From the NCBI RefSeq assembly GCF_900109885.1, contig NZ_FOBS01000010.1:1-64000 (forward strand): a stretch of 64,000 bases of DNA. Direction: 5' to 3'. Positions 31,087-41,765 of the stretch are shown here, in pieces. This DNA is from Syntrophus gentianae. GTDB taxonomy: Bacteria; Desulfobacterota; Syntrophia; Syntrophales; Syntrophaceae. A model generated the notes under the pieces. The model did not search any database. It was not told the DNA's origin and was given only the letters and a program-made list of their open reading frames with translations. A program made the position numbers and the translations under genes. The first letter of the stretch is position 1. Each line of letters begins with the position of its first letter.

Positions 31087-31686
31087 GTGAAACAAGGCAT
31101 CAAGAATAATCTATTAAAACGCCAGATGCATGGAGCCGTTCTTGTTGCCTTGTCCGCACTTATTATTGCCGCGATATTCGGCTTTCATCGTGAACGCTTC
31201 TACTCTGTATCGGAAATTCCCTTTGGATATTCGTGTGAGGATTGTATTGCTGTTGAAATAGATGGCAACATCAAGGAAAAGGGAATCTATTTTTTCCGGA
31301 AAGGATGGCGGCTTTCCCATCTGTTGACATTTCTGCATTTCAACTGGACTTCCTTAAAAAGTGCATCGTCAAATACAGACCCCTCCAGTCTCTTATTGTA
31401 TGACGGCATCAAGATCATCGTTAAACAGAGGCAGAACGAGAGACCTTTGATCGAGATTGGAGGAATGGCGGCTTCAACAAGACTTGCCTTGAACAGGCCT
31501 CTTGATCTTAATCGCGTTTCCCTTGAAGATTTGATTCTGGTTCCCGGTATTGGAGAAAAAACAGCTCTGAAGATTCTTGAGGCAAGAAATAAAGAGGGAA
31601 AGTTCCGTCAACTGGAAGATCTGATGAAGATTAAAGGGATCAAAGAAAAGAGATTGGAAAAGTTGAGACCTTATCTTTATGTGTAA
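31087..31686 (+). CDS. ComEA-like helix-hairpin-helix DNA-binding protein
   Basis: The 199-residue protein has one N-terminal transmembrane helix (AVLVALSALIIAAIFGF) and an extracytoplasmic middle with GTxG-less SLBB-like character. The C-terminal HhH pair is RPLDLNRVSLEDLILVPGIGEKTALKILE and MKIKGIKEKRLEKLRPYL. ComEA proteins bind incoming DNA at the cell surface during uptake, though in anaerobes the role is often unproven. The start is uncertain: GTG 31087 lacks a clear ribosome binding site, and ATG 31126 would still leave the membrane helix. No other competence gene is close. Confidence 0.75.
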   Translation: MKQGIKNNLLKRQMHGAVLVALSALIIAAIFGFHRERFYSVSEIPFGYSCEDCIAVEIDGNIKEKGIYFFRKGWRLSHLLTFLHFNWTSLKSASSNTDPSSLLLYDGIKIIVKQRQNERPLIEIGGMAASTRLALNRPLDLNRVSLEDLILVPGIGEKTALKILEARNKEGKFRQLEDLMKIKGIKEKRLEKLRPYLYV

Positions 31687-31778
31687 GGTATTAATATGCT
31701 GAAAAATTATGCATTCCGTAAACATTTCAATGGTCCGCTGGAATGCTGCGTCGGCGTATGGTCCAAATGAGGCTTTGT

Positions 31779-32432
31779 TCAGCCGCCGCCGTTTCGGTAG
31801 TGATTCAGATAGTGCAGAACGCGCTGGACATAGTTCTGGGTCTCTCGATAGGGAGGGATAGTGTAATTATAGCGGGCAACGGCCCCTTCGCCCGCGTTGT
31901 AGGCCGCAAGGGCCAACGTTAGATTGTCTTTAAACAATCGCAGAAGATAACGAAGATAGCGGACCCCGCCGTCAATATTATTTTCCGGGTGAAAGGCATC
32001 CTGGACCTGCAGGTCTGCCGCCGTTGCCGGCATCAATTGCATCAAACCTTTTGCTCCCACAGGAGAAACGGCACGGTGATTAAAATTTGATTCCGCCTTG
32101 ATGACGGCTTTGATCAGTGCCGAGTCGATATTGTACTTTTCAGAGGCTTTCTGGATGAGATCATCATATTTGGTTATGTCCCGGGGAGCAACGCTGAAAA
32201 TAATTCTCTTCTCCTTCATGACCAGGTCATATCTGATGTTTGTTTGAGTGGGAGCATTTGTTAGATGAATGATCCCGCTTTTGTCGACATATTTGTATAT
32301 ATCGGAATAGCCATACCCGGGACAAAGAAGGATGGCAAAAATAAGAAAGAGGACTCCTCTGAGCGGGAAATTCGGCAAAGGGGAATTCTGAACACTCTTG
32401 GACGATGATGAATTTAAGCACATCTTATTCAT
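31779..32432 (-). CDS. lytic transglycosylase with N-terminal DUF4124 domain
   Basis: The 217-residue exported protein has a hydrophobic segment near residues 26-42. A DUF4124-like strand follows (IYKYVDKSGIIHLTNAPT), then a goose-type SLT domain with the catalytic Glu at residue 114 (VIKAESNFNHRAVSPVGAKGLMQLMP), NIDGGVRYLR and LALAAYNAGEGAV. It would cut peptidoglycan to make 1,6-anhydromuropeptides, as Slt/MltC-type enzymes do. It is transcribed away from the tRNA-Pro gene. Either ATG 32432 or the in-frame ATG three codons later could be used, since AGGA lies close to both. Confidence 0.88.
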   Translation of the reverse strand: MNKMCLNSSSSKSVQNSPLPNFPLRGVLFLIFAILLCPGYGYSDIYKYVDKSGIIHLTNAPTQTNIRYDLVMKEKRIIFSVAPRDITKYDDLIQKASEKYNIDSALIKAVIKAESNFNHRAVSPVGAKGLMQLMPATAADLQVQDAFHPENNIDGGVRYLRYLLRLFKDNLTLALAAYNAGEGAVARYNYTIPPYRETQNYVQRVLHYLNHYRNGGG

Positions 32433-32491
32433 ATTCCTGATTCATACTTGATTGTTGTTCTGAATACAAGGTATTTTAGCTGGAATTATCC

Positions 32492-32520
32492 TTGACATCG
32501 ATATTTTATAGTGGTAATGA
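32492..32520 (+). promoter_or_regulatory. promoter of tRNA-Pro
   Basis: A perfect TTGACA at 32492-32497 is followed 17 bp later by TAATGA. The tRNA begins 32 bp after that. Confidence 0.5.
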
Positions 32521-32551
32521 CCTCACCTGCTCGTCAGAGTGGATTTCGAGT

Positions 32552-32628
<77 letters not shown>

Positions 32629-32640
32629 GTAATATTAAGG

Positions 32641-32678
32641 GGTTAGAGAAAGAACGGCTGGTTTCTCTAACCTTTTTT
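32641..32678 (+). terminator. terminator of tRNA-Pro
   Basis: GGTTAGAGAAA and TTTCTCTAACC form an 11-bp perfect stem with a 10-nt loop, followed by six T. Confidence 0.92.
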
Positions 32679-32897
32679 ATTATAAACGGTTGAAAAAATC
32701 ATCCGGGTTGCTCCTTGGAATGAACGTCGTCTATTTCTCTTCCCCTTACGGAATCTGAGATATTAACAAGAAGTATGCCCACATCATTACCTCTGTCTTT
32801 CTAAATTCCTGATTTTTCCATTTGAAAATGTTTTCCCATTCCGTCGATGTTCTTCTGGTTCAAGGGGTTTGCATCAGCATGTAAAATACAATAGCCG
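32679..32897. other. intergenic stretch between tRNA-Pro and tRNA-Leu units
   Basis: No gene, strong hairpin or repeat is visible in these 219 bp, although the two tRNA units are about 310 bp apart. Confidence 0.5.
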
Positions 32898-32928
32898 TTG
32901 ACAATTCAACCTCTAGTTAATATATACT
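32898..32928 (+). promoter_or_regulatory. promoter of tRNA-Leu (and possibly tig)
   Basis: TTGACA at 32898-32903 is perfect. A -10 follows as TATATA after 17 bp or TATACT after 19 bp. The tRNA starts 14-16 bp downstream. With no terminator between the tRNA and tig, this promoter may also feed tig. Confidence 0.75.
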
Positions 32929-32942
32929 GATTTAAGTTGACT

Positions 32943-33029
32943 GCGAGAGTGGCGAAATTGGCAGACGCACTGGACTTAGGATCCAGCCCGCCTTGGCGGA
33001 TAGGGGTTCAAGTCCCCTCTCTCGCACCA
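32943..33029 (+). tRNA. tRNA-Leu (UAG)
   Basis: An 87-nt class II tRNA with acceptor GCGAGAG/CTCTCGC and encoded CCA. The anticodon loop CTTAGGA gives TAG, and a long variable arm CCCGCCTTGGCGGAT marks it as Leu. It lies 55 bp before the tig start. Confidence 0.97.
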
Positions 33030-33084
33030 TACTGGAAGTCACGTTCCCTGTTTTTATAAATATTATGAGTAAGGAGCTAATATT

Positions 33085-34416
33085 GTGGATGAACTTAGTG
33101 CCGCGGTGAAGGTTGAGGAAATCAGTCCCGTAAAGAAGAAGGTTACCATTGATGTTCCCTGGGTGGATGTCAAAAAAGAGAGGGATGCCGTATACCGTAA
33201 TTACAGTAAAAAAGCCAAGATAAAGGGTTTCAGGCAAGGAAAGATTCCAAGAAAGATTCTTGAAACTCATTATAAGGAATATGCCGAAGAAGAGACGGTT
33301 TCCAATCTCGTCAATAAGTTCTATGAGAGTGTTTTAAAAGAGCGTGATATTAGAGCAATCGGTCAGCCGGATATCGAGCAGAAGGGGATTGAAGAAGATA
33401 AGGACTTTTCTTTTTCAGCGACTTTTGAAGTGGAACCGGAAATTGCTCCCCAGGGTTATTTGAATCTGATACTCGAGAAAGAGGAACTGCTCGTAACGGA
33501 CGAGGAGGTGGACGGACGCCTTGATGAGATTCGGAAGATGTTCGGTACGTTGGAAGAGGTGACCGTAGATCGAGGAATACAGAATGGGGATTTTGTCACG
33601 ATAGATTTTCAAGGCGAAGTCGATGGTGAATTTCCCGAAGAAATGAAAAAGAACGACCACTTCCTGGAGATCGGTTCAAAGACGATGGTCCCCGGTTTCG
33701 AGGATCAGCTTCTTGGAGAAAAGGTCGGAACAACAAAGGGAATAAAAATTGTATTCCCTGAAGAGTATCAGATTCGGAATGTCGCCGGCAAGGAAGCAAC
33801 CTTTACCGTCACCATAAAAACGCTGAAAGAGAAAAAGCTTCCCGAGCTTGATGAAAATTTTGTCAAGAATTTTGAAAAGTATGAATCACTCGACGCTTTG
33901 AAGGAGGATGTCAGAAAATCTATTTTCGAGGATCATCAAAGAAAAATCAATGATGACCTGAGAAAACAGATTGTCGATCAATTGCTGGAACAGAATGACT
34001 TTGAAGTTCCGGCAGCTTTTGTCGAGCAGCAGATTTATTTCATGATCATGGAGGCCCAAAAAAGACTGATCTCCACAGGAATGGATCCTCAGATGATCGC
34101 CCAGGTGAGTGCTTCGTGGCGTGACAGGTACCGGGAGGAGGCTATGCGGATCGTAAAGTCTTCTCTGCTTCTGAAGAATATTGCCAAAAAAGAAGCGATT
34201 GAAGTCACAGACGAAGACATGGAGGGACGTCTGAAGGAAATCGCCCAGCAGTATTCACAAGATTATGAAAATGTGGCGGAATCATTTAATGAAGATATGA
34301 AGGAAAACGTTAAAAGTGACATCCTGAACAATAAAATCTTTGACTATATTGAGAGTAAAGCAACCGTTACAAAGATTGAGAAAAGGGATGCCGCACATCA
34401 GGAGGAAAATAGATGA
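33085..34416 (+). CDS. tig: trigger factor, ribosome-associated chaperone and peptidyl-prolyl isomerase
   Basis: The 443-residue protein meets nascent chains at the ribosome exit. The ribosome-binding tail has the signature [14 protein letters not shown] near residue 46. An FKBP-type domain follows at about 155-245 ([15 protein letters not shown] and [16 protein letters not shown]), and then the helical substrate-binding C-terminus. The start is GTG 33085 with AAGGAG 8 nt upstream. Its stop overlaps clpP in ATGA, giving the classic tig-clpP-clpX-lon cluster that joins folding and degradation. Confidence 0.96.
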   Translation: MDELSAAVKVEEISPVKKKVTIDVPWVDVKKERDAVYRNYSKKAKIKGFRQGKIPRKILETHYKEYAEEETVSNLVNKFYESVLKERDIRAIGQPDIEQKGIEEDKDFSFSATFEVEPEIAPQGYLNLILEKEELLVTDEEVDGRLDEIRKMFGTLEEVTVDRGIQNGDFVTIDFQGEVDGEFPEEMKKNDHFLEIGSKTMVPGFEDQLLGEKVGTTKGIKIVFPEEYQIRNVAGKEATFTVTIKTLKEKKLPELDENFVKNFEKYESLDALKEDVRKSIFEDHQRKINDDLRKQIVDQLLEQNDFEVPAAFVEQQIYFMIMEAQKRLISTGMDPQMIAQVSASWRDRYREEAMRIVKSSLLLKNIAKKEAIEVTDEDMEGRLKEIAQQYSQDYENVAESFNEDMKENVKSDILNNKIFDYIESKATVTKIEKRDAAHQEENR

Positions 34417-34997
34417 CTCTCATTCCCATGGTAGTCCAGCAGGATGGGCGAGGCGAGCGCGCATACGATATTTATTCCCGCTTATTGAAGGATCGAATTA
34501 TTTTTCTGGGAACTCCCATTGATGATGAAGTCGCAAATCTTATCATTGCACAGTTGCTTTTCCTCGAATCAGAAGATCCGGATAAAGAGATCTTTTTTTA
34601 TCTGAATACTCCCGGTGGGCACATCAGCTCCGGAATGGCGATTTATGATACGATGCGTTACATCAAACCTCCAGTTGCAACGGCTTGTGTGGGACAGGCT
34701 GCCAGTATGGGCGCTTTGTTGCTGGCGGCGGGCGAGAAGGGAAAGCGTTCCGCTCTGCCCCACTCAAGGATACTCATTCACCAGCCCCTTGGAGGATTTC
34801 AGGGTCAGGCAACAGATATCGATATTCAGGCAAAGGAAATTCTTCGATTGAAAGATGAACTGAGTCTTATCCTTGCGGATTTGACCGACCAGCCCTTGGA
34901 GAAGATTAAGACAGATACGGAACGGGATTATTATATGACGAGTGAGCAGGCTAAGGAATATGGCATCATTGATGAGATCATTCTGAAGCGGTCTTAA
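34413..34997 (+). CDS. clpP: ATP-dependent Clp protease proteolytic subunit
   Basis: The 194-residue serine protease assembles into a 14-mer barrel that works with ClpX. The catalytic Ser98 is in [11 protein letters not shown] and His123 in [11 protein letters not shown]; the Asp is near residue 172. The length is normal for the mature form, so little or no propeptide is cut. The start overlaps the tig stop by ATGA, and clpX begins 27 bp downstream. Confidence 0.97.
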   Translation: MTLIPMVVQQDGRGERAYDIYSRLLKDRIIFLGTPIDDEVANLIIAQLLFLESEDPDKEIFFYLNTPGGHISSGMAIYDTMRYIKPPVATACVGQAASMGALLLAAGEKGKRSALPHSRILIHQPLGGFQGQATDIDIQAKEILRLKDELSLILADLTDQPLEKIKTDTERDYYMTSEQAKEYGIIDEIILKRS

Positions 34998-35023
34998 CAT
35001 AATGAAAAAATGAGGAAGAAGTA

Positions 35024-36286
35024 ATGGGAAGAAAAACGGATGGTTATTCCAAGGGACAGGAAATGCTTTTTTGTTCGTTCTGCGGAAAAACGCAAAGTGA
35101 AGTAAAAAAACTGGTTGCCGGACCCACGGCCTATATCTGCGATGAGTGCATTGAACTTTGCCGCACGATCGTCGAAGAGGAAAGTGGGGCGGCCGTTGGA
35201 CAGGATATTCAAAAAAATATTCCCGAGCCAAGAATCATCAAGGAATTTCTTGATCAATATGTTGTCGGTCAGGAGAGACCCAAGAAAGTTCTTTCCGTCG
35301 CCGTCTACAATCATTACAAAAGACTCGCTTCACATATGGAAAATGACGGGGTCGAAATACAGAAAAGCAATGTGCTGCTCATCGGTCCCACGGGTTCTGG
35401 AAAGACACTCCTTGCCAAGACCCTGGCGAAGCTGTTAAACGTGCCCTTTACGATTGCGGATGCAACGACGCTGACCGAAGCCGGTTATGTGGGTGAAGAT
35501 GTAGAAAACATTATCCTGAGCCTCTTGCAGAACGCGGATTATGATGTTGAAAAGGCCTCGAAAGGCATCGTATATATTGATGAAATTGATAAGATTGCAA
35601 AGAAATCGGGAAATCCTTCGATCACAAGAGATGTATCCGGCGAGGGTGTTCAACAAGCCCTTTTAAAAATTATAGAAGGGACAATGGCCAATATACCGCC
35701 GAAAGGAGGCAGGAAGCATCCTCAGCAGGAATTCATCCAGGTTGATACAACAGGAATTCTATTTATCTGTGGCGGTGCGTTTAACGATCTTCCCGATATC
35801 ATTTCAAAACGTATCGGAGTGAATGCCATGGGCTTTGGGGCTGAGATCAAGAGCAAACGAAATCGGAAAATCGGAGAATTATTAGCGGATGTGCAGCCCG
35901 AGGATTTACTCAAGTGCGGCCTTATTCCCGAGTTTGTGGGAAGACTGCCGGTCATTGCGCCTTTGAACGAACTTGACGAGGATGAATTGATCAGGATTCT
36001 GGTGGAGCCGAAAGATGCGATCATCAAGCAGTACACCAAGGCCTTCGAACGTGAGAACGTAAAGCTGAGATTTACCGACAGTGCACTTCGGACCGTGGCC
36101 AAGCTGGCTGTGGATCGGAAGTCCGGGGCCAGAGGTCTGCGGGCTATTTTAGAAAACACCATGCTGGACATCATGTATGACATTCCGTCTCGGCAGGATG
36201 TACGAGAGTGTGTCATCAATGAAGATGTCGTGCTCAACAGGGCTCAGCCCATCCTGCTTTTTGAACAAAAGTCGGAAACGGCTTGA
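35024..36286 (+). CDS. clpX: ATP-dependent Clp protease ATP-binding subunit ClpX
   Basis: The 420-residue AAA+ unfoldase feeds substrates to ClpP. The N-terminal C4 zinc domain has FCSFCGKTQ and [10 protein letters not shown]. The ATPase has [19 protein letters not shown] and [16 protein letters not shown]. The IGF loop that docks on ClpP appears as an [13 protein letters not shown] segment near residue 268. The C-terminal D2-small domain ([24 protein letters not shown]) is complete. GAGGAAG precedes the ATG. Confidence 0.97.
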   Translation: MGRKTDGYSKGQEMLFCSFCGKTQSEVKKLVAGPTAYICDECIELCRTIVEEESGAAVGQDIQKNIPEPRIIKEFLDQYVVGQERPKKVLSVAVYNHYKRLASHMENDGVEIQKSNVLLIGPTGSGKTLLAKTLAKLLNVPFTIADATTLTEAGYVGEDVENIILSLLQNADYDVEKASKGIVYIDEIDKIAKKSGNPSITRDVSGEGVQQALLKIIEGTMANIPPKGGRKHPQQEFIQVDTTGILFICGGAFNDLPDIISKRIGVNAMGFGAEIKSKRNRKIGELLADVQPEDLLKCGLIPEFVGRLPVIAPLNELDEDELIRILVEPKDAIIKQYTKAFERENVKLRFTDSALRTVAKLAVDRKSGARGLRAILENTMLDIMYDIPSRQDVRECVINEDVVLNRAQPILLFEQKSETA

Positions 36287-36329
36287 AGCACCTTAATAAG
36301 GGAAATAACACAAAGCGAGATAAACAGAT

Positions 36330-38768
36330 ATGTTTGATTTTATAAAGAACAGGGAAAAAAATAGCAATTTAACTTCTCTTCCACTTCTGCCCTTGAGGGA
36401 TGTCGTTGTGTTTCCACACAGCATTGTTCCTCTTTTCGTCGGGCGGGAGAAATCCATCGCGGCCCTTGAGTCCGCAATGAAGGAGGAAAAGGGCATTTTC
36501 ATGGTTGCCCAGAAAAATGCCAAGAAGGATGATCCGATGGAGGATGATATCTACCGGATCGGTACGGTAGGAATCATCATCCAGTTATTGAGGCTTCCTG
36601 ACGGTACAGTCAAGGTATTGGTCGAAGGTAAGAAACGCGCCCTGATCAAAGAATATGTGCCCAATGAGGAATATTTCTTCGTCCAAGTTGAAGAGATTGA
36701 CGAAGCCGAAAATCGGGATATTGTCAGGACGGAAGCACTGGTAAGAAGTCTCAACAATGCATTCGAAAATTATGTAAAGTTGAGTAAAAAAGTCCATGTC
36801 GAGATGGTGGGTACGATTGCCGCCATTGACGATCCTTCTAAACTTGCGGACGTGGTTGCGTCACATATCAACCTGAAACTTGACGACAAACAGAAATTAC
36901 TCGAAATATTTGATATAAACGAGCGACTAGAAGCCATCTATACGCTGATTCTTTCTGAAATTGAAATTCTTGAAGTCGAAGAAAAAATAAAAAGGCGCGT
37001 CAAGAAACAGATGGAGAAAACTCAGAAGGATTATTATCTGAATGAGCAGATGCGTGCAATTCAGAAGGAAATGGGCGAAAAAGATGAATTTAAGAATGAA
37101 ATAGCTGAGTTAGAGAAACGTCTGAAACAGAAGAAATTATCCGAGGAAGCCAGCAAGAAGGTTCGCCAGGAAATTAAAAAGCTGCAGATGATGGCACCTA
37201 TGTCAGCCGAAGCGACAGTCGTTCGTAATTACATCGACTGGATTTTAGATATGCCTTGGGCGGAAAAAACGGAAAACGCCTATACCTTGAAACAGTCAGA
37301 GGCAATCCTGGAAGAAGACCATTACGGTCTTGAAAAGGTAAAGGAACGGATTCTTGAATACCTGGCCGTTCAGACACTGGTAAGAAAAAATAAAGGTTCT
37401 ATACTCTGTCTCGTTGGCCCTCCGGGAGTCGGGAAAACATCGATCGCCAAGTCGGTGGCTAGGGCTACAAATCGTAAATTTGTGCGATTATCGCTCGGTG
37501 GAGTAAGAGATGAAGCGGAAATTCGTGGACATCGCCGGACCTATATTGGCGCACTTCCCGGTAAGATCATCCAGCTCCTGAAAAAGGCCGGTTCTAATAA
37601 TCCCGTATTCTGTCTGGATGAAGTGGACAAATTAAGCTCGGATTTTCGGGGCGATCCATCCTCTGCGTTACTGGAAGTTCTCGATCCGGAACAGAACTAT
37701 GCCTTTAATGACAACTACCTTGAAGTGGATTACGATCTTTCCGATGTGATGTTCATTACAACGGCCAATGTGCTGCAGACCATACCGGCTCCCTTGCAGG
37801 ACAGAATGGAAGTGATCCGGATTGCCGGGTATACGGAGCCGGAAAAGATGAATATTGCAAAGAGGTTCCTGGTCAGCAAGGAGATGGAGGCAAACGGGCT
37901 TAATTCGGACAACATCGAATTTACGGATGGCGCTATTCAGACCATTATTCGCCAATATACGAGGGAAGCAGGAGTCCGTAATCTCGAACGGGAAATTGCC
38001 TCGATCTGCAGAAAGGTCGCCCGTGAAATCGTAACGAACGGTGGCAAGGGAAAGATTCGGATCACATCGAAAATGGTCTCAAAGTACCTGGGGATTCCCA
38101 AGCATAGACATGGCGAAGCGGAAGGAAAGAATGAAATCGGGATAACTGTAGGTCTGGCTTGGACCGAAGTGGGAGGAGAACTTCTCGTTGTAGAGGCTTC
38201 CATTGTAAAGGGAACCGGCAAGCTGACCATGACGGGAAAGCTGGGCGAGGTCATGCAGGAATCCGCCCAGGCAGCTCTGACTTATGTCCGATCCCGGGCC
38301 GATATTTTTGGATTGCCTGAAAATTTTTACAAAGAAGTGGATATACATGTTCATGTTCCGGAAGGCGCAATACCGAAAGACGGACCTTCTGCGGGAATCG
38401 CCATGGTGACCTCGATTACCTCGGCATTTGTCAAGAAAAAGGTGCGTGGCGATTTGGCAATGACCGGGGAGATTACGCTTCGCGGCCGCGTGTTGCCCAT
38501 CGGAGGATTAAAAGAAAAGTTGCTGGCTGCCCATCGGGCCAATATCAAAACGGTTATCATCCCGAAGGACAACGAGAAGGACCTTGATGAAGTTCCTGCA
38601 AACATTTTAAAAACGCTCGAAATAATCCGGGTTGACCATGTGGATGAGGTATTGAAAGCCGCTTTGCTCCAGGGAGAGGAAAGTTCGGAAGCAAAGTTGA
38701 CCGGCGAGCCTCCCTGCTTCGATATGCCACAGGTATCGACGGTTAATCCGCCTCAATTGGCAAGTTGA
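36330..38768 (+). CDS. lon: ATP-dependent protease Lon
   Basis: The 812-residue Lon has its N-terminal substrate domain starting [20 protein letters not shown], a coiled-coil linker near 240-290, and an AAA+ module with [19 protein letters not shown] and [16 protein letters not shown]. The protease domain has the Ser-Lys dyad, with Ser687 in [12 protein letters not shown] and the Lys in [20 protein letters not shown]. It degrades misfolded and regulatory proteins in the cytoplasm. It lies 43 bp after clpX. A short C-terminal tail rich in Pro/Ser is not conserved in the family. Confidence 0.97.
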   Translation: MFDFIKNREKNSNLTSLPLLPLRDVVVFPHSIVPLFVGREKSIAALESAMKEEKGIFMVAQKNAKKDDPMEDDIYRIGTVGIIIQLLRLPDGTVKVLVEGKKRALIKEYVPNEEYFFVQVEEIDEAENRDIVRTEALVRSLNNAFENYVKLSKKVHVEMVGTIAAIDDPSKLADVVASHINLKLDDKQKLLEIFDINERLEAIYTLILSEIEILEVEEKIKRRVKKQMEKTQKDYYLNEQMRAIQKEMGEKDEFKNEIAELEKRLKQKKLSEEASKKVRQEIKKLQMMAPMSAEATVVRNYIDWILDMPWAEKTENAYTLKQSEAILEEDHYGLEKVKERILEYLAVQTLVRKNKGSILCLVGPPGVGKTSIAKSVARATNRKFVRLSLGGVRDEAEIRGHRRTYIGALPGKIIQLLKKAGSNNPVFCLDEVDKLSSDFRGDPSSALLEVLDPEQNYAFNDNYLEVDYDLSDVMFITTANVLQTIPAPLQDRMEVIRIAGYTEPEKMNIAKRFLVSKEMEANGLNSDNIEFTDGAIQTIIRQYTREAGVRNLEREIASICRKVAREIVTNGGKGKIRITSKMVSKYLGIPKHRHGEAEGKNEIGITVGLAWTEVGGELLVVEASIVKGTGKLTMTGKLGEVMQESAQAALTYVRSRADIFGLPENFYKEVDIHVHVPEGAIPKDGPSAGIAMVTSITSAFVKKKVRGDLAMTGEITLRGRVLPIGGLKEKLLAAHRANIKTVIIPKDNEKDLDEVPANILKTLEIIRVDHVDEVLKAALLQGEESSEAKLTGEPPCFDMPQVSTVNPPQLAS

Positions 38769-38836
38769 TAATATTACAAGCCTATTAGCGGATCTATCGG
38801 GAAGCTTGAATGACTTTTTGTAAACCTATTTATTGC

Positions 38837-38865
38837 TTGACATTGCCGGGCATAGCTGCTAGAAG
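38837..38865 (+). promoter_or_regulatory. promoter of the tRNA-Val/tRNA-Asp unit
   Basis: Perfect TTGACA at 38837-38842, a 17-bp spacer and TAGAAG. tRNA-Val begins 25 bp later. Confidence 0.65.
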
Positions 38866-38890
38866 TCCAAGCCTGCGATGGAAAGAATGA

Positions 38891-38966
38891 GGGCGGGTAG
38901 CTCAGCTGGGAGAGCGCCACGCTTACACCGTGGATGTCACAGGTTCGAGTCCTGTTCCGCCTACCA
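38891..38966 (+). tRNA. tRNA-Val (UAC)
   Basis: A 76-nt cloverleaf with encoded CCA and anticodon loop CTTACAC giving TAC. The acceptor stem contains G-U pairs at both ends (1-72 and 7-66), which is slightly unusual but leaves the fold intact. Confidence 0.96.
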
Positions 38967-39019
38967 TAAAAGATGGTGGGAGTGCTGCTAAAGAGCAGGC
39001 GAGTTGAGGTAATTTCAGC

Positions 39020-39096
39020 GGGGTCGTAGTTAAGTTGGTTATAACGCCGGCCTGTCACGCCGGAGGGCGAGGGTTCAAGTCCCTTCGGCCCCGCCA
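39020..39096 (+). tRNA. tRNA-Asp (GUC)
   Basis: A 77-nt cloverleaf with acceptor GGGGTCG/CGGCCCC, encoded CCA and anticodon loop CTGTCAC giving GTC. It is probably co-transcribed with tRNA-Val 53 bp upstream. Confidence 0.96.
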
Positions 39097-39104
39097 AATC
39101 ATAG

Positions 39105-39144
39105 AGAAAGGGGCCATTCAATAAAAATGGCCCCTTTCTTGTTT
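39105..39144 (+). terminator. terminator of the tRNA-Val/Asp unit
   Basis: AGAAAGGGGCCATT and AATGGCCCCTTTCT make a 14-bp perfect stem with a 7-nt loop, then TTGTTT. Confidence 0.9.
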
Positions 39145-39293
39145 ACTGCATTTAAGTCCTGAATCATATTCCCTCCTCGTGTTGTTTGAATTTGGAAAAA
39201 ACTCCTGCTGGAAACAACATAATTGTATAAAAATAAGAATGAAGAAGAAGCTTTAGAGGGAACAAGCATAAAATCATCGAAACAGGTGCTGCC

Positions 39294-40166
39294 ATGAAAT
39301 ACGAGGGATCCATTTATCGACCACCGAGCGAAGCATACAGCTTATTGATTCAGGTAAGTACGGGTTGCTCCCATAATAAATGTACATTTTGTCCTTGTTT
39401 CAAGGATAAAAAATTCCGTATCAAGAGTTTTGAAGAAATCGAAGAAGATATTATCGAGGCCAGCAGATATTCTTCGGTTGGCAAGGTATTCCTGTGTGAT
39501 GGCGATGCCTTGATTATCCCGCAAAAAAAACTCGTGCCCATTTTTGAATCCATTAACCGCCGCTTGAAAGGTGTGGAGCGGATCGGACTTTATGGGAATG
39601 CCAAGAGCATTCTCCGGAAAACACCGGAAGAATTGAAGCAACTGAAAAATCTCGGTCTGCAAATCGTCTACCTCGGAGTTGAGACCGGAAGTGAAGCGTT
39701 ATTGAAAAAAATTTGCAAGGGGGTGACCTATTCACAGCTTGTCGAAGCGGGACGAAAAATCAAGGAAGCGGGCATTCAGCTGTCCGTGACCGTGTTGCTG
39801 GGAATAGGCGGTGTCGAAAAAAGTATGGAGCATGCCACCGAGACAGCCCGCATATTGAGTGATATAGATCCGGATTATGCCAGCGCTCTAACGGTCATGA
39901 TCGTTCCAGGAACACCCTTGTATGAAGAACATGTTCAGGGGAAATTTATCCTTCCCGATGAATTTGGATGCCTTAAAGAGATTGCCGTCATGATCGCCCA
40001 AGCGAACTTTACGAACTGTTTTTTTGCATCAAACCATGCATCCAACTATTATCCTGTCAAAGCGAACTTGCCCAGGGACAAAGAAAAAACGGTACGATTG
40101 CTGGCAGAAGTCATAAATAAAGGACAGCGCAGCCTCCTGCGATCCGAGCATCTGCGTGCCCTGTAA
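39294..40166 (+). CDS. radical SAM protein
   Basis: The 290-residue protein carries a radical SAM cluster motif spaced C-x4-C-x2-C (STGCSHNKCTFCPC) near residue 25. Further landmarks are a GE-type region with YLGVETGSEALLKKICKG and a later VTVLLGIGG. This is the Elp3/MiaB-NifB-like (B12-independent) single-domain form often annotated simply as radical SAM. The substrate is unknown. An AGGTG lies before the ATG. lnt follows 33 bp downstream in the same direction, so the two may share a transcript. No terminator is visible between them. Confidence 0.82.
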   Translation: MKYEGSIYRPPSEAYSLLIQVSTGCSHNKCTFCPCFKDKKFRIKSFEEIEEDIIEASRYSSVGKVFLCDGDALIIPQKKLVPIFESINRRLKGVERIGLYGNAKSILRKTPEELKQLKNLGLQIVYLGVETGSEALLKKICKGVTYSQLVEAGRKIKEAGIQLSVTVLLGIGGVEKSMEHATETARILSDIDPDYASALTVMIVPGTPLYEEHVQGKFILPDEFGCLKEIAVMIAQANFTNCFFASNHASNYYPVKANLPRDKEKTVRLLAEVINKGQRSLLRSEHLRAL

Positions 40167-40199
40167 AATTCAGAAGATACTTCAAGGTCGAGATTAGGC

Positions 40200-41765
40200 G
40201 TGAAACTGTCCTATTGGTTACTTTCCAAAAAGCCCGTCCTGCCCGCCTTTCTATCAAGTCTGCTGCTCCTTTTGTCCTTTCCAAAATATGGGACGGGTCT
40301 TTTTGCCTGGATTGCCCTGGTCCCTTTTCTTTATTCCCTTCGCGGAAAAACCGTTTCTCAAGGAGCCGCCACGGGTTTCTGGATCGGCATGGTCTTTTAT
40401 GTCGGTCTTATTTATTGGATTGTTTATGTTATTGTCGTTTATGGAAACCTCCCCTACTTTGCCGGAATTGTCTTGATGCTGCTGCTGGCAGCCTATCTGA
40501 GTCTTTATTTTGGCTTATTTGCAGCGGGTATCATTTATCTGAAAAATAAAGAAGTACCGCTTATTCTTTCTGCTCCATTGCTCTGGGTTATCCTGGAATT
40601 TACCAAATCAAACCTCTTTGCCGGCTTTCCCTGGGAAAATCTTGCCCACTCTCAATATCTCTATTCCCGAATCATCCAAATTGCAGATCTGGCAGGAGGG
40701 TATGGGATTTCCTTTCTTATTGTTCTCATCAATGTCATCCTTTATGATCTGCTGACTCTCCGGAAGAAAAAGAAAATAGTCTTAATGGAAGCTGCTTTGG
40801 GAATGGCGGTGGTTTGTTCCGTTTATTTTTATGGGATCGTGAGAGAAAAACAAATCGAGCAGGCTATGAATAAGGCCTCCGCAATCCATGTGTCCCTGAT
40901 ACAGGGTAACATTGATCAAAGTGTAAAATGGAGTGTCCCGTATCAAAAGGACACGATAGAGATTTATCAATCGATGTCGATTTCCGCCGGACGTAACCAT
41001 TCTCCCGGCATGATCATCTGGCCGGAAACCGCTGTTCCCTTCTATTTCCAGGATGTGGATGACATGCATCGGAGGATTGCATCGCTGGCACCGCAAACGG
41101 GAAATTGGCTGCTTTTCGGAAGTCCAAGTTATTCCGACGATGAGGGGAATCTTTCCTTTTCGAACACGGCATTTCTCTTGTCCCCGGATGGAATGACCGT
41201 CGCTCAATATAATAAGGTTCATCTGGTGCCCTATGGGGAATATGTCCCATTACGGCGGTTTTTCCCTTTTATTGAAAAATTGACAGCCGGCATCGGGGAT
41301 TTTAAATCTGGGGAAGGATTTTTCCCCATTGCGGCAGACAGCAGGAAAATCGGCGTTCTGATCTGCTATGAAGGCATTCTTGCTGAAGCCGGTCGGGCCT
41401 ATAAGAGAAGAGGAGCGGAATTATTTGTCAATATTACCAATGATGCATGGTTCGGGAATACATCCGCTCCTTACCAGCATTTGTCAATGACTGTTTTCCG
41501 GGCGGTGGAAAATCGATTGTTTCTTGCGAGAGCCGCGAATACTGGAATCAGTGCCATAATAGACCCTATGGGAAAAATCTTGAAGAAAACGGAGATTTTT
41601 GAGAGAAAGATTCTTCAGGGCGAAATTAAATATTTAGGAATATCGACTTTATATTCTAAATATGGTGATGTATTTGTATATATCTGTTTTACTTTATTGA
41701 TATCGATTTATTTCCTATCGGAGAAAAGGAGAATAAGATGCTTGAAGATCTACCGGCAACCATAG
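40200..41765 (+). CDS. lnt: apolipoprotein N-acyltransferase
   Basis: The 521-residue inner-membrane enzyme adds the third acyl chain to lipoproteins. Six to seven transmembrane helices fill the first 215 residues and one more closes the C-terminus. Between them lies a carbon-nitrogen hydrolase domain with the Glu of MIIWPETAVPF, the Lys of YNKVHLVPYGEYVPLR and the Cys of GVLICYEG. It starts with GTG 40200. The last 28 bases overlap the start of prfB in another frame, which includes the prfB ribosome binding site. The lipoprotein at 21076 would be among its substrates. Confidence 0.94.
   Translation: MKLSYWLLSKKPVLPAFLSSLLLLLSFPKYGTGLFAWIALVPFLYSLRGKTVSQGAATGFWIGMVFYVGLIYWIVYVIVVYGNLPYFAGIVLMLLLAAYLSLYFGLFAAGIIYLKNKEVPLILSAPLLWVILEFTKSNLFAGFPWENLAHSQYLYSRIIQIADLAGGYGISFLIVLINVILYDLLTLRKKKKIVLMEAALGMAVVCSVYFYGIVREKQIEQAMNKASAIHVSLIQGNIDQSVKWSVPYQKDTIEIYQSMSISAGRNHSPGMIIWPETAVPFYFQDVDDMHRRIASLAPQTGNWLLFGSPSYSDDEGNLSFSNTAFLLSPDGMTVAQYNKVHLVPYGEYVPLRRFFPFIEKLTAGIGDFKSGEGFFPIAADSRKIGVLICYEGILAEAGRAYKRRGAELFVNITNDAWFGNTSAPYQHLSMTVFRAVENRLFLARAANTGISAIIDPMGKILKKTEIFERKILQGEIKYLGISTLYSKYGDVFVYICFTLLISIYFLSEKRRIRCLKIYRQP

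Noticed and set aside
32860-32885. A degenerate tRNA T-arm (GGTTCAAGGGG)
   Set aside because: Only the T-loop-like heptamer is present, with no matching acceptor or anticodon arm on either side.
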